A stretch of 64,000 nucleotides of DNA from SLRI01 sp942491185 (GCA_942491185.1 CALOAB010000016.1:124001-188000), one strand, 5' to 3'; counted from the stretch's first letter, positions 25,848 to 35,191 are shown. Made by a program: numbers and translations. The notes: generated by a model not told the origin, from the letters alone.

Positions 25848-26930
25848 GTGCGTGTCCTGATCTGCGGTGGTGGGGTCATTGGCGCTGCCGCTGCCTACTT
25901 TCTCGCCAGCGCCGGTGCCGAGCCCGTCCTGATCGAGCGCGCCGAGATCGCCTGCGGCGCCTCCGGCAAGTCGGGTGGCTTCCTGGCGCTCGACTGGTGC
26001 GACGGCACGGCGCTGGCACCCTTGGCCCGCCGCAGCTTTGCGCTGCATGCCGAGCTGGCCGATGCCATGCCCGGCAGATGGGGCTACCGTCGCGTGACGA
26101 CACTGCACCTCCGCCACGACGGCACGCGAGGCCAGGCGGGCGCTGGGGAGCCGGCACTGCCGAGCTGGCTTGCTGCCGACACTGTCGCGATGCAGTGCCT
26201 CGGCACGACCGAGACGACGGCACAGCTCGACCCTGGCGCATTCACCCGCGCGCTCGCAGCAGCAGCGGTCGAGGCCGGGGGCAGCCGGCAGAAAGCCACG
26301 GTGAGCGATCTCCGCCGGAGCGCCGATGGTCGCGTCACCGGGGTCATCGCCGATGGGCAGGCGATCGACGGTGATGCCGTGCTCCTCGCCATGGGCCCCT
26401 GGTCGAACGTGGTGCGTGGCTTGGACCTGCCACCCGTGCAAGCGCTCGAGGGCACGAGTCTGGTCTTTCGGCCGGAGTCAGTTGCCGCCGAGCCGCTCGC
26501 GTTCTTCGTCGACGCCTATGGACCCGGCGGTACGCACGATACCCCCGAGGTCGTGGTACGTGCCGACGGAACTGTCTACGTGTCGGGCGCATCACGGCAG
26601 TCGCGTTTGCCGGCAGACCCATCCGCCGTCACTCCCGAGCCGGCAACCAGCGCCCGCCTCGAGGCCATGATCGCCCGCTTCGCGCCGGGCCTGGCTGCGA
26701 GCCCCATTGTTGCAAGACAGGCCTGCTTTCGCCCGGTGACGCGCGACGGGTTGCCGCTCATCGGGCCTGTCCCCGGCGCGCCTGGCGCCTTCATCGCCAG
26801 TGGCCACAGCGTCTGGGGCATGCTGAACGCACCGGCTACCGGCGAGCTGCTGGCCGAGCTGATCACCGGGCGCGCAGCGACGACGCTCGACCCGACACCC
26901 TTCGCGGCGGGCCGCCCGGGACTCGCCTAG
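25848..26930 (+). CDS. FAD-dependent oxidoreductase, DAO family
   Basis: 360 residues. N-terminal dinucleotide motif VLICGGGVIGAAAAYFLAS, then an Ala/Ser-rich FAD loop (CGASGKSGGFLAL) and a C-terminal FAD-contact motif (GLPLIGPVPGAPGAFIASG; GHSVWGMLNAP). This matches the glycine/D-amino-acid oxidase group. GTG 25848 is the start. It shares an operon with the SDR gene at 25003. Confidence 0.85.
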   Translation: MRVLICGGGVIGAAAAYFLASAGAEPVLIERAEIACGASGKSGGFLALDWCDGTALAPLARRSFALHAELADAMPGRWGYRRVTTLHLRHDGTRGQAGAGEPALPSWLAADTVAMQCLGTTETTAQLDPGAFTRALAAAAVEAGGSRQKATVSDLRRSADGRVTGVIADGQAIDGDAVLLAMGPWSNVVRGLDLPPVQALEGTSLVFRPESVAAEPLAFFVDAYGPGGTHDTPEVVVRADGTVYVSGASRQSRLPADPSAVTPEPATSARLEAMIARFAPGLAASPIVARQACFRPVTRDGLPLIGPVPGAPGAFIASGHSVWGMLNAPATGELLAELITGRAATTLDPTPFAAGRPGLA

Positions 26931-27057
26931 CCGCGCGACCGCATCAACCACGCTGGTTGCCGTTTACGCGATCTTAAGCGCTCTTGGGCATGATCGATCG
27001 GGTTCGCGTGCCATTCATGCGGCGCGCCCTGACCGCTCGGTAGCCTGGGAGAACTGG

Positions 27058-29895
27058 ATGACCGGCGCCGCCACCGCCACGGCCTACATGGTCAAGCCAG
27101 ACGTGATCGGCCTTCGCTTCGAGACCGGTGCGATCGTTTCCGAAGGGCGCACGGTGCCCTACGCGCCTTTGCCGGGCGACCGGACGGGCGATGATCGCCT
27201 GGTGACGCGGGACGGGGAGCCCCTCGGGATCGCCACCACGACGCCGGCCGGCACGCCGATGCTGCAGACCTTCGACCAGTTCGCATCGTCGCCATCCGAC
27301 GCGTTCTTCCTCGGCACATCGTCGGATCTCCTGGGCGTGCGGTTGCCCTTCCTCGACACAGCGCCGGCTGCCGACAGCGTCACGAGCTACGCGGTCGAGG
27401 TGCCGGGTGGTGCTGCCCCGATCGAGATCGAGGCGGTTTGGCGGAAGTCGAAGATCGTCGACACCGCTCGGGTCGAGCCGAGCGAAAACGAGCTCGTCGT
27501 CCAGCACGACGTCTTTCTCGAGCTGGCCCAGCCGCTGGTGCCCGGCGGCAGCTACGAGGTGACTTTCGCCGATGGCGCGCTGCCAGCTCTGACCTTCACC
27601 TACGACACGGCAGCGCTGCGCAGCGAGGCCGTCCATGTGAGCCATATCGGCTTTCGCCCCGACGACCCGGTCAAGGTCGGCTATTTGTCGATGTGGCTGG
27701 GCCATCGGCCCGATCTGCCGACCGCCGACCCGGCTGTTGCTTATGAGCCCGGAACCCCATTTCGCCTGCTCGATGCCGAGAGCGGTGAAGCGGTGTTCGA
27801 GGGCTTGGCGGTCCTGGACGAGCCGCGGCTGGAGCCGAGCAACCTCAAGATCAACTATAATCAGTCCGATGTCCTGGCGCTGGATTTCAGCGCCTTCGAT
27901 GAGCCAGGCGCCTACGTGATCGAGGTCGAGGGTGTCGGCACGTCGTTTCCGTTCCAGATCGACAACGACGTTTGGCTGGACGCGTTCAGCACCGCGATGC
28001 AGGGTTTTTATCACCAGCGGAGCGGAACAGCGCTCGACGAGGCGCTCACCGATTGGGCGCGCCCGCGCGCCCTCCATCCGGAGGACGGCATCACCGTCTA
28101 CCGCTCAGGCGCTACCTTGATGGACACCGACCAGGGCCTGAACCTGTTGGGCCAGAAGAGCTTCGACGCGCTGACGGCCGCGGCGACAGGCGAGGTCGTA
28201 GGCGATGCCTGGGGCGGCTGGCACGACGCCGGCGACTGGGATCGCCGCATCCAGCACATGGATGCGGCGCGCGATCTCCTGGATCTGGCCGAGCTGCGGC
28301 CGGCCTTTGCCGCTGCCACGTCGCTCGGCGTGCCGGAAGGCGCCAACACGGTCCCCGATCTCATCGACGAGGCGCTTTGGGGCATCGATTTCTATCAGCG
28401 GCTGCAACTGCCGGATGGCGGCGTCCCGGGCGGCATCGAGGCCGGTGCCTATCCGCCGCGGGGTGACACCAGCTGGACGGCGAGCCAGGACTTCTATGTC
28501 TATGCGCCGGACGCCTGGTCGTCCTACCTCTATGCCGGCGTTGCGGCGCGAGCGGCGTTGTTGCTCGAGACCCACGCGCCGGAACGCGCTGCCGGCTACG
28601 CCGAGAGCGCGCTTCGCGCCATGAGCTGGGCCGAAGCGAACACACCCGACTATGCGGTGGAAGTGGTCGATGTCGTCAATGCTCGTAACCTGGCAGCTGC
28701 CGAGCTCTTCCGGCTGACCGGCGACGAGCAATGGCATGGCGTGTTCAAGGAGAGCTCGTCCTACGCTGACTTCGGAGACGTTGCCCACGACGCGCATCAG
28801 TTCGCCTCGACCTTCGTCTATGCTCGGACGGGGTGGACGATCGACGAGGCGATCCTCGAGCGCGGCATCGACGCGCTCACGGGCCACGCCGATTTCCTCG
28901 TCGATACGGGCGACCGCGGCGGGTTCGGGCAGGTGATGAACCCCTGGACACCCTATGGCTGGTCCTACACATCGGCAGTTCCGGTCGAGGGCGATGTCCT
29001 GATCAAGGCGCATGCGTTGACCGGCGAGGAACGCTATTTCGAGGCTCTGATCGGGGAAACCCAGTTTGGGCTGGGTGCTAATCCCGACAACATGACGTTC
29101 ACGACGGGGCTCGGGCAGCGGGGGCCACGCGAGGTTCTGCTGGGCGACAAGTTCGGCATGGGCGACACGCCCGACGGCGTCACCGTCTTCGGCGGCTGGA
29201 ATGTCGGCGACCGCGGGCAGCACTGGTCGTTCGAGGAAGCAGCGAAGCACATGACGCCGCAGTTTCCCGACGCGTGGCCGGTGCACGAGACGTTCATCGG
29301 CTATTTCTGGTCTGTGCCGATCACCGAATACACAATCCATGGCGTCCTCGGTCGGGTCGCCAAGGCCTGGGGCTACATTGCAGCGAGCGACCCCGCCGGC
29401 GCCAGGGCCGAGCATGGCGGCGAGCAGCAGCCGATGCAACAGCGCGGCGACACGGCTGACGATATGACGGGCCAGCAAGAAGCGGGCGCTGCATTGCCGG
29501 AGGCCTTGGCTGGAACTGGTGGCGTCTTAATGCCGCTTGTTATCCCTGAAGACGAGATTCTGCTGCGCTCAAATCCGGTTGCCGAACCGACCGAGGCGCT
29601 CCCGCTACGACTGACGGGCGCTTTGGCTCCATCGGTGTCAAATGAGGGCAACGCCGTCGACCTCCCCGATGACGGTGCCATGATCAGTGCCAGAGACGTT
29701 CTCGACAGTCTTCGCACCGAATCGATCGAGGACGATGATCGTGAGCATAATTCGGGCCTCGCGAGCGCGAGCTTGCTCGAGCAGCTGATCGCAGGCGGAA
29801 GCTTGAGCGAGGCAGGCTGGGGCGCCACGGCGATCGTGGACAGCGAAAGCCTCCTGCCGCCGCTTGCGCTCGATCCAGCTGTACAATCGGCGTAA
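27058..29895 (+). CDS. Glycoside hydrolase family 9 protein with long C-terminal tail
   Basis: 945 residues. Residues 1-185 are unassigned. A CelD-type Ig-like domain follows (VSHIGFRPDDPVKVGY, about 195-305), then a GH9 catalytic domain (about 305-780) with GGWHDAGDWD near residue 388 (catalytic-base Asp pair) and PITEYTIHG near 754 (proton-donor Glu region). It should cleave beta-glucan-like chains. GGGAGAA precedes ATG 27058. No N-terminal signal peptide is seen. The last 160 residues are acidic and rich in Ala, Leu and Ser with no recognised domain; a type I secretion signal is possible. It is the last gene before the insertion-sequence nest. Confidence 0.85.
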   Translation: MTGAATATAYMVKPDVIGLRFETGAIVSEGRTVPYAPLPGDRTGDDRLVTRDGEPLGIATTTPAGTPMLQTFDQFASSPSDAFFLGTSSDLLGVRLPFLDTAPAADSVTSYAVEVPGGAAPIEIEAVWRKSKIVDTARVEPSENELVVQHDVFLELAQPLVPGGSYEVTFADGALPALTFTYDTAALRSEAVHVSHIGFRPDDPVKVGYLSMWLGHRPDLPTADPAVAYEPGTPFRLLDAESGEAVFEGLAVLDEPRLEPSNLKINYNQSDVLALDFSAFDEPGAYVIEVEGVGTSFPFQIDNDVWLDAFSTAMQGFYHQRSGTALDEALTDWARPRALHPEDGITVYRSGATLMDTDQGLNLLGQKSFDALTAAATGEVVGDAWGGWHDAGDWDRRIQHMDAARDLLDLAELRPAFAAATSLGVPEGANTVPDLIDEALWGIDFYQRLQLPDGGVPGGIEAGAYPPRGDTSWTASQDFYVYAPDAWSSYLYAGVAARAALLLETHAPERAAGYAESALRAMSWAEANTPDYAVEVVDVVNARNLAAAELFRLTGDEQWHGVFKESSSYADFGDVAHDAHQFASTFVYARTGWTIDEAILERGIDALTGHADFLVDTGDRGGFGQVMNPWTPYGWSYTSAVPVEGDVLIKAHALTGEERYFEALIGETQFGLGANPDNMTFTTGLGQRGPREVLLGDKFGMGDTPDGVTVFGGWNVGDRGQHWSFEEAAKHMTPQFPDAWPVHETFIGYFWSVPITEYTIHGVLGRVAKAWGYIAASDPAGARAEHGGEQQPMQQRGDTADDMTGQQEAGAALPEALAGTGGVLMPLVIPEDEILLRSNPVAEPTEALPLRLTGALAPSVSNEGNAVDLPDDGAMISARDVLDSLRTESIEDDDREHNSGLASASLLEQLIAGGSLSEAGWGATAIVDSESLLPPLALDPAVQSA

Positions 29896-29970
29896 CCTCA
29901 TGAATTGAATCGGCGCTAGCCTACGTAGCTGCCGTTTCTGAGAGCCTTCTCTGATTGGGGTGATTGGTGT

Positions 29971-30240
29971 CAAGCAGCTCCGCTGCTTTCTGCCACGCTT
30001 GGTTCGGCTCGTTCCTGCCGGTCACACGCTTCTCTTCGCGGTCGCTGCCCATTTTGGTCGACGCTGGATCGCCGCATGATGGGTTCAGGAGAGCGGGTCG
30101 TCTCAATCTGTCCACGACCTTTCGGGTTGGGCCCAAAGGCTCCGGGTTCCGGGCGAGATCGCCGCGCCCATCGTCCCGGCAGGGACGCGCCGTTTCACCC
30201 TTTCGGGTGAACCTGTGCTACTCGGCCGGCATTCTCCGTC
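29971..30240 (-). ncRNA. Candidate IS110 bridge RNA region
   Basis: 270 bp of non-coding DNA downstream of the transposase, inside the element's repeats. In the transposase-sense strand it has a 7-bp stem closed by a GAAA tetraloop (30194-30211), a 5-bp stem AGCAG/CTGCT near 29976-29990, and further GC-rich pairings. IS110-family elements encode a bridge RNA in such a region. Position and structure fit; the guide loops have not been identified. Confidence 0.45.
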
Positions 30241-31470
30241 TCAGGCCATGGCCTCCTTGCCGAAGCGGAAGTCGGTGCCGTCGATCCACATGCTGTGCAG
30301 GATGACGGCGAGCTTCCTGGCGACCGCTACCTTGGCTCGCGCCATGCCACGCCGCTTGGCGACGGCCATGCCCCAGACGCGCAGTGCCGACCATTTCCTC
30401 GAACGCACGAGCAGCGAATGCGCGGCCTCGTAGAGTGCCGTGCGGGCGAGCTCGTCGCCGCAGCGGCTGATCTTGCCCGTGATATCCGTCTCGCCGGACT
30501 GATAGCGTGTCGGCGTGTGTCCGAGATGCGCACCGACGTCGCGCGAACGGTCGAACCGGTCCGGCCGGTCGATCGTCGCACGATAGGTCAGCGCCCTTGC
30601 GGGGCCGTGGGGACCCCGCAGCCCCACTGGGGATCGGACCGATGCCATCGAAGGCCAGGAGGCCTTCGATCCGATCCCTGGAAGGGACGCGGTCAGCAGA
30701 CCGCGGAGGGGCGAGGTCATCAGTTGCCGGCAGATGTGATTGTCGCGAACGATGTCGAGGACCTGCCTGGTCAGCCGGGTGCGCTGCTCCAGCATCGAAG
30801 CCAGCACGGCCAGAAGCGGCTCGAGCATCGCCATCAGCTCGGGCTCGTTTCCGGCCATCTCGCGCACCCGCGGCGGCAAAGTCCTTGCGGCTCGGCGTGC
30901 CCAGCTTGATGCCGTCCTCGCGCGGACCACGTTCTCGATGCTGCGCATGTGGTTCAGGACGGTCCGCCGCGCCACCAGAAGCGAGCGCCAGTGACGCGAC
31001 TGCGGGCTTTTGACGTGCACCTGGCGGAACCATCCGGTCCGCATGATCTGCGCCATGGTGCGGGGCTGCGGGGACCCCGCACCCCACAGCAGAGCCCGCG
31101 CATCATTCCTGTCGGTCTTGTTCGGCATGGTCTTCATCGCGGCGCCCTGCGGGGCCGTGGGGTCCCCGCAGCCCCACGGGGCGGCCTGCCGCGTCTCGAT
31201 GCAGACCGCCGGCCAGCCCGCCGCGGTCAGGCCGTCGTGCAGCCAGGCGGCGAGCGAGCAGGCCTCCATCCCGACCCGCTCGAGCGGCAGGCCGAGCCGT
31301 CTCAGGCCATCGTCCAACGCCCGGGGCTCACTCTCCGCCCGCATCTCCTTCACGATCATCCCAGTCGCATCGACCACGCAGATCGCGGTCTCTTCCAGCG
31401 ATACGTCCAGTCCTGCAGAGTACGTCACGGCTGCTCCTTTGCGATGCTTGTGGCGGCTCACACCGACCAC
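30241..31470 (-). CDS. IS110-family transposase with four in-frame palindromic inserts
   Basis: 409 residues against about 340-355 in the family. The N-terminal RuvC-like part (AGLDVSLEETAICVVDATG; KTMPNKTDRNDAR) and the C-terminal Tnp_20 part (VGAHLGHTPTRYQSGE, GKISRCGDELARTALYEAA) are intact. Three places carry extra residues absent from relatives: 13 residues between RQA and AAMK, 14 between NDAR and AQIM, and 40 between LMT and ALTYRA where about 8 are expected. Each excess coincides with a GC-rich palindromic insert (31144-31182, 31054-31095, and 30595-30710 with two inserts). The total excess is a multiple of three, so the frame is kept, but the RuvC and Tnp_20 regions are disrupted. 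Activity is doubtful. Confidence 0.8.
   Translation of the reverse strand: MVGVSRHKHRKGAAVTYSAGLDVSLEETAICVVDATGMIVKEMRAESEPRALDDGLRRLGLPLERVGMEACSLAAWLHDGLTAAGWPAVCIETRQAAPWGCGDPTAPQGAAMKTMPNKTDRNDARALLWGAGSPQPRTMAQIMRTGWFRQVHVKSPQSRHWRSLLVARRTVLNHMRSIENVVRARTASSWARRAARTLPPRVREMAGNEPELMAMLEPLLAVLASMLEQRTRLTRQVLDIVRDNHICRQLMTSPLRGLLTASLPGIGSKASWPSMASVRSPVGLRGPHGPARALTYRATIDRPDRFDRSRDVGAHLGHTPTRYQSGETDITGKISRCGDELARTALYEAAHSLLVRSRKWSALRVWGMAVAKRRGMARAKVAVARKLAVILHSMWIDGTDFRFGKEAMA
30595..30631 (+). repeat. G4/C4 palindromic insert, copy A1
   Basis: About 34-37 bp. It holds TGCGGGG, GTGGGG, CCCCGCA and CCCCAC in that order, so the two stems interlock (pseudoknot order or alternative hairpins). 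It lies in the IS110 transposase between DGIGPI and ALTYRA, 18 bp from the 61-bp element B1. Confidence 0.65.
30650..30710 (+). repeat. 61-bp three-hairpin element, copy B1 (in IS110)
   Basis: Plus-strand structure: hairpin 1 (GAAGGCC-AGGA-GGCCTTC), a triplet GAT pairing with the host triplet ATC at 30647-30649, hairpin 2 (TCCCT-GGA-AGGGA at 30675-30687), hairpin 3 (CGCGGTC-AGCA-GACCGCG at 30688-30705) and a GAGGG tail. It interrupts the transposase between LMTS and DGIGP. Confidence 0.85.
31054..31095 (+). repeat. G4/C4 palindromic insert, copy A3
   Basis: About 36 bp of extra DNA (plus two host codons) between the NDAR and AQIM codons of the IS110 transposase. Order on the plus strand: TGCGGGG, TGCGGGG, CCCCGCA, CCCCAC, the same layout as copies A1 and A2. 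Confidence 0.65.
31144..31182 (+). repeat. G4/C4 palindromic insert, copy A2
   Basis: About 36 bp of extra DNA (plus one host codon) between the RQA and AAMK codons of the IS110 transposase. TGCGGGG/CCCCGCA and TGGGG/CCCCA stems interlock. Same orientation as A1 and A3. Confidence 0.65.
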
Positions 31471-31699
31471 GTTCCGACATCCAAAACGGAGCAGCCATCC
31501 TCACCTGTAGGGCACAACCCCAATCACCCCATCTGTTTGAGAAGTTCGTGAATGATTTCAATTGCTTGCGAGTCGCCTGACGAGGAGTTGGACGATGGCG
31601 ACGGTGGCCATGGCGGTGCTGGTCTCGATGAGCTTCTCGACCTCCTTGGCGATCCGGCGGTTGCGGCCGAGCCATGCGAAGGTTCGCTCGATGACCCAT

Positions 31700-31760
31700 G
31701 AAAGGCCAGGAGGCCTTTCATCCGATTCCCGAAGGGAACGCGGTCAGCAGACCGTGGAGG
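31700..31760 (+). repeat. 61-bp three-hairpin element, copy B2 (in IS5, 3' site)
   Basis: Between the PRR and WVIERT codons. Hairpin 1 is ATGAAAGGCC-AGGA-GGCCTTTCAT including flanking host bases, hairpin 2 TTCCC-GAA-GGGAA, hairpin 3 CGCGGTC-AGCA-GACCGTG (one G-T pair). The boundary is ambiguous by one base. Stem bases differ from B1 but remain paired. Confidence 0.85.
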
Positions 31761-32251
31761 CGCCGCGGCAAGAGGTGGAAGCCCGTGGCATCACGCGGGC
31801 GCTTGACGATCTCCAGTCGAAGCTTGTTCTGCGCCGCTGCGCATTGCGTCTGGATGGCGTTGTAGCCACTGTCGGCAAACACGATCCGGAGTCACGGAAA
31901 TCGCCTCTTGAGTTGCTCGACAACCAGCACGAAGCCGTCGCGATCCTGGATGCCCGCGCTGTGAACGGTGATGACCAGCGGCAGGCCCAGCGTATCGGTG
32001 AGCAGATGACGCTTGCGGCCCATGATCTTCTTGCCCGCGTCGAAGCCCTTGATTCCGCCGGATTCTGTCGTCTTCACGCTTTGGCTGTCGATGATTGCCG
32101 CACTCGGCGAGGCTTGCTTGCCGGCCTGCTCGCGCCCGTCCGTCAGCAACGCTGCCCAGATCCGCGTCCAGATGCCGAGCTGCCAGAACTGGCGAAAATA
32201 CCCGTAGACCGTCGAATAAGGCGGGACGCTCGTGGGCAGTAGACGCCAATC

Positions 32252-32312
32252 GATGATCAGAAGGCCATCGATCCGCCCCCTGGAAGGGACGCGGTCAGCA
32301 GACCGCGGAGGG
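32252..32312 (+). repeat. 61-bp three-hairpin element, copy B3 (in IS5, 5' site)
   Basis: Between the SGC and DWRLLP codons. Hairpin 1 with host bases is ATCGATGATC-AGAA-GGCCATCGAT (one mismatch and one G-T pair), hairpin 2 CCCT-GGA-AGGG, hairpin 3 CGCGGTC-AGCA-GACCGCG. Introduces an in-frame stop in the transposase. Confidence 0.85.
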
Positions 32313-33123
32313 ACAACCGCTCCGCAGCACGTAGAGAACCACGTTCAGCACCTCGCGCAAGCTCGTCGTTCGTCGCCGGCCGCCCGGCTTTGCCGTCGGT
32401 AAGAATGGCTCAATCAGCGCGAACTCGGCATCCGTCAGGTCCGTCGCGTAGCGGCAGCCACAGCGCTCATACTGGCGACGGGCGGAATCGGTCCACATGA
32501 CGACAGCCTCCTCGTTCTTGGCAGAACAGGAGTGTCATAACAGGCTGATTCCGCTTAACAACTTTGGCGTTGTCTGGGTTGCGTGTTGATTTCATTGCAA
32601 GCGTATGGAACATTTATGGAACGAGTGAATGGGAGGGGACGATGGACCAGGCCGGTTTCAGGCGCTTGTGTGCGGGTGTTATACCAACCCCACTAATTTT
32701 TGATCGCTTGAGCCCATGTCATCTGGCAGAGGGATTTGATCCTTCCTGCTTCACCGGTGACGCGCTGCCAAGCTCGGCAGACGGCGTCGACGATGGCGTC
32801 GTAGTCCGCCCACAGGCGATGCGAGAGGAAGCGTTCTTTGAGGTAGAGCCACAGACGCTCGATGGCGTTGAGTTCGGGCGAGTAGGGCGGCAGGAAGATC
32901 GGCGTCAGGTTAGGCGGAATGACGAGGTCGTTGGCGCAGTGCCAACCCGCACGGTCCATCAGCACGAGAGCGTGCGTCTTCGGTGCGACCTGGTCGCTGA
33001 GCTGGTCGAGGAAAGTCTGCATCGCATTCGTTGAAACGATCGGCAGGACCAGGCCGAAGGCGGCGTCGCGCTCGGGGCAGACGGCGCCGAATAGGTAGAC
33101 GGCGGTATGGCGCTGATCCTTGA

Positions 33124-33348
33124 CACCGGTCGGGCGGGTGCCGCGCTGGAACCATTTCCTGCAGTTGCGCCCGGTCTGGCCGATTCTGGCCTCGTCCTGC
33201 GCCAGACCTCGATCCGTCGCCTCGGGATGGGCGGCGGAGGGGGCGATCCTGCACCGGTCGGGCGGGTGCCGCGCTGGAACCATTTCCTGCAGTTGCGCCC
33301 GGTCTGGCCGATTCTGGCCTCGTCCTGCAGCCAGACCTCGATCCGTTC
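33124..33348 (-). repeat. Imperfect tandem duplication inside IS630 transposase
   Basis: Two copies of about 96 bp begin at 33124 and 33252 (period 128). Copy 1 has lost about three bases relative to copy 2. It duplicates the segment coding QDEARIGQTGRNCRKWFQRG and breaks the gene. Confidence 0.8.
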
Positions 33349-33709
33349 GACCTCGGGATGGGCCGCTCTGGCCTCGTCGATCAGGTCACAGAATTTTTTT
33401 TGAACTCAGCCTGGGCGTGGCGGTCGACCTTTGGGTGCGCCGGCCGCGTCTTCTGCCAGGAAAGATCCAGGCTGTGCAGGAGCTTCAGCATCCCATTCTC
33501 ACTGTAGCTCTGGCCGTAGCGCGTCTCGACGAGACGGCAGAGATCCTTGGCTGTCCAAGAGCTCAACCCGTCCTTCTCGATGTCCGGCCCGCGCAGGACG
33601 TGGGCTCTGAAGGCCGCCATCTGCCCTTCACTCAACCGCGACGGGCGCCCAGTATGCGGGCGATCGTACAGACCCTCGATGCCTTGCTCGTTGAACCGGT
33701 GGACCCGGC

Positions 33710-33770
33710 AAAGGTCAGCAGACCTTTGCCCCCACCTCCGTAGGAGACGCGGCCAGTAGGCCGCGGCGGG
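33710..33770 (+). repeat. 61-bp three-hairpin element, copy B5 (in IS630, divergent)
   Basis: Between the RQSLR and VHRFNE codons. With host bases hairpin 1 is GGCAAAGGTC-AGCA-GACCTTTGCC, hairpin 2 CTCC-GTA-GGAG, hairpin 3 CGCGGCC-AGTA-GGCCGCG. Nearly all stem sequences differ from the other copies yet all three stems stay perfectly paired and the length is unchanged. Confidence 0.85.
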
Positions 33771-35154
33771 CGCGCAGCGACTGACGATCCATGCCGGCCA
33801 ACCGTGCCGCAGCCTCACGGCTCGCCCCGTCGAGCACCGCCGCTATGGCCAGCATCCGCCGCGCCGCACGGCCATCGGTCTCCCGCTTGGCGCGTCGACG
33901 CAACTCGTCGGCTGAAATGTCATGGCGAATCGGTACGGCTCTGGGCATGGGCATATCCCTTCTTTCCCAAAAACCAATCCGCATTCTTCCCATTTTACAA
34001 GCCGAGTGAGTCAAAATATCGCGGGGTCGGTATTAGGCGTTTGAGCGTGATGCAGATAGGAGAGCTTCGGTCGAGGCTTCGAACGCTGGATAGTCGGATC
34101 GAGATGCTGTCGAGAATTGTTGCTCGCAGCCAAGCGCTGGCGGGATGCGTTCACTGCGGCAGGTCGTCGCTGCAGCGCTTGGGTCGGACGCTCAGGGGTC
34201 TCCAGCGTTGGCGCTGCACGGATTGCGGGCGGACCTTCTCGTCGACGACCGGAACCGTGCTGGCCGGCGTTCGTCGCCCCGAGGGGCTCTTCATGGTTCT
34301 CGAGGACATGATGTCGGATCGCCCACGCTCTTGTCGTGCTCTGGCCGGGCAACTCGGGGTCGTGTCCCTGGAGGTGGTGTAGCTGGCACTTGGCCGGCAG
34401 TTTCTCCGGCATGGGCCGGTTGTTGGTCAGCCGGTCATGTTGGGCAGGCTGACGGCGGCATCATCGCCGTTATCGGCGATGCTCTCAAGGGTCATGTAGC
34501 GCGCTCGCTGGACGGCCCATTCGTCGTTCTGCTCGAGCAGCAGGGCGCCGACGAGACGGGTGATCGCGGCCTCGTTGGGGAAGATGCCGACGACGTCGGT
34601 GCGGCGCTTGATCTCGCCGTTGAGGCGCTCGATCGGGTTTGTGGAGTGCAGCTTGGTGCGGTGTTGGACCGGAAAGGTCATGTAGGCGAGGACGTCCGCC
34701 TCGGCCTCGTCCATCAGCCTTGCTAGGCGATCGATGCTGGGACGCAGCTGGTCGGCGATGCGACGCCACTGTTGTTTGGCCGCTTGGGCATCGTTCTGCG
34801 CGAACGCCGTGGCGATGAAGGCGGAGACGACCCGCCGGCCGCTCTTGCCGGCGTGTGCCAGGGCGTTGCACATGAAATGGACACGGCAGCGCTGCCAGGT
34901 TGCGGTCAAGATCTTCGAAATCGCGGCCTTGATACCTTCATGGGCGTCGGAGATCACCAACTTGACGCCGCGTAGGCCGCGGCGGGCGAGCTGGCGAAGA
35001 AAATCGGTCCAGAAGGTCTCGGCTTCCGACGCGCCGATCGATCGACATGCCCAGCACTTCACGGCGACCGTCAGTGTTGACGCCCACAGCGATGATCACC
35101 GCCACGGAGACGATGCGGCCGTTCCGACGAACCTTCACGTAGGTGGCGTCGATT

Positions 35155-35191
35155 CGCCGGGGTCCCCATGCAGCCTGCTGCATGGGGTGGC
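35155..35191 (+). repeat. 37-bp palindromic insert, copy C1 (in IS256)
   Basis: Exactly 37 bp separate the YLW and IDATY codons, which are adjacent in relatives. It contains a perfect 10-bp stem CCCCATGCAG-CCTG-CTGCATGGGG preceded by GGGGTCCCC, resembling the core of the A copies. Confidence 0.75.

Larger units (their letters stand above)
29956..31531 (-). mobile_element. IS110-family (IS1111-like) insertion sequence
   Basis: Bounded by 15-bp inverted repeats matching at 14 positions: left TGGGGTGATTGGTGT at 29956-29970, and the complement of right 31517-31531. These may be subterminal, as in the IS1111 subgroup. It carries one transposase gene on the minus strand. The long non-coding part (about 285 bp) lies downstream of the gene and only about 45 bp lies upstream, the arrangement of IS1111-type elements. 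The transposase gene holds four small structured inserts. Confidence 0.65.
31558..32498 (-). pseudogene. IS5-family transposase interrupted by two 61-bp elements
   Basis: The minus strand reads MWTDSARRQYERCGCRYATDLTD... to VVLYVLRSGC, is broken by insert B3, resumes as DWRLLPTSVPPYSTVYGYFRQF and IDSQSVKTTESGGIKGFDAGKKI, is broken again after LLPRR by insert B2, and ends WVIERTFAWLGRNRRIAKEV...LLVRRLASN. Start 32498 and stop 31558 span 941 bp. Removing two 61-bp inserts leaves 819 bp, exactly 273 codons, with every expected family motif restored. So the inserts are the only frame-breaking changes. As it stands translation stops inside B3, six codons after the junction. Confidence 0.85.
32693..33954 (-). 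pseudogene. IS630-family transposase with a 61-bp element and a tandem duplication
   Basis: Starts MPMPRAVPIRHDISADELRR at 33954. The helix-turn-helix half (DGASREAAARLAGMDRQSLR) is broken by element B5, then VHRFNEQGIEGLYDRPHTGRPSRL and LLHSLDLSWQKTRPAHPK continue. A run of eight A sits at the FKK codons; the next domain is in the -1 frame (FCDLIDEARAAHPE). A 128-bp tandem duplication follows, then the DDE C-terminus HALVLMDRAGWHCAND, PPNLTPIFLPPYSPELNAIERLW. 1262 bp minus 61, minus 128, plus 1 for a -1 shift equals 1074 bp, 358 codons, a normal length for the family. Confidence 0.75.
32682..34032 (-). mobile_element. IS630-family insertion sequence
   Basis: Ends are TACCAACCCC at 32682 and the inverted GGGGTCGGTA ending at 34032, with further matching bases inward. 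A TTA lies directly outside each end (32679-32681 and 34033-34035). IS630 elements duplicate TA; the extra T may be coincidence. Removing element and one TTA restores the IS1595 frame exactly. Confidence 0.75.
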
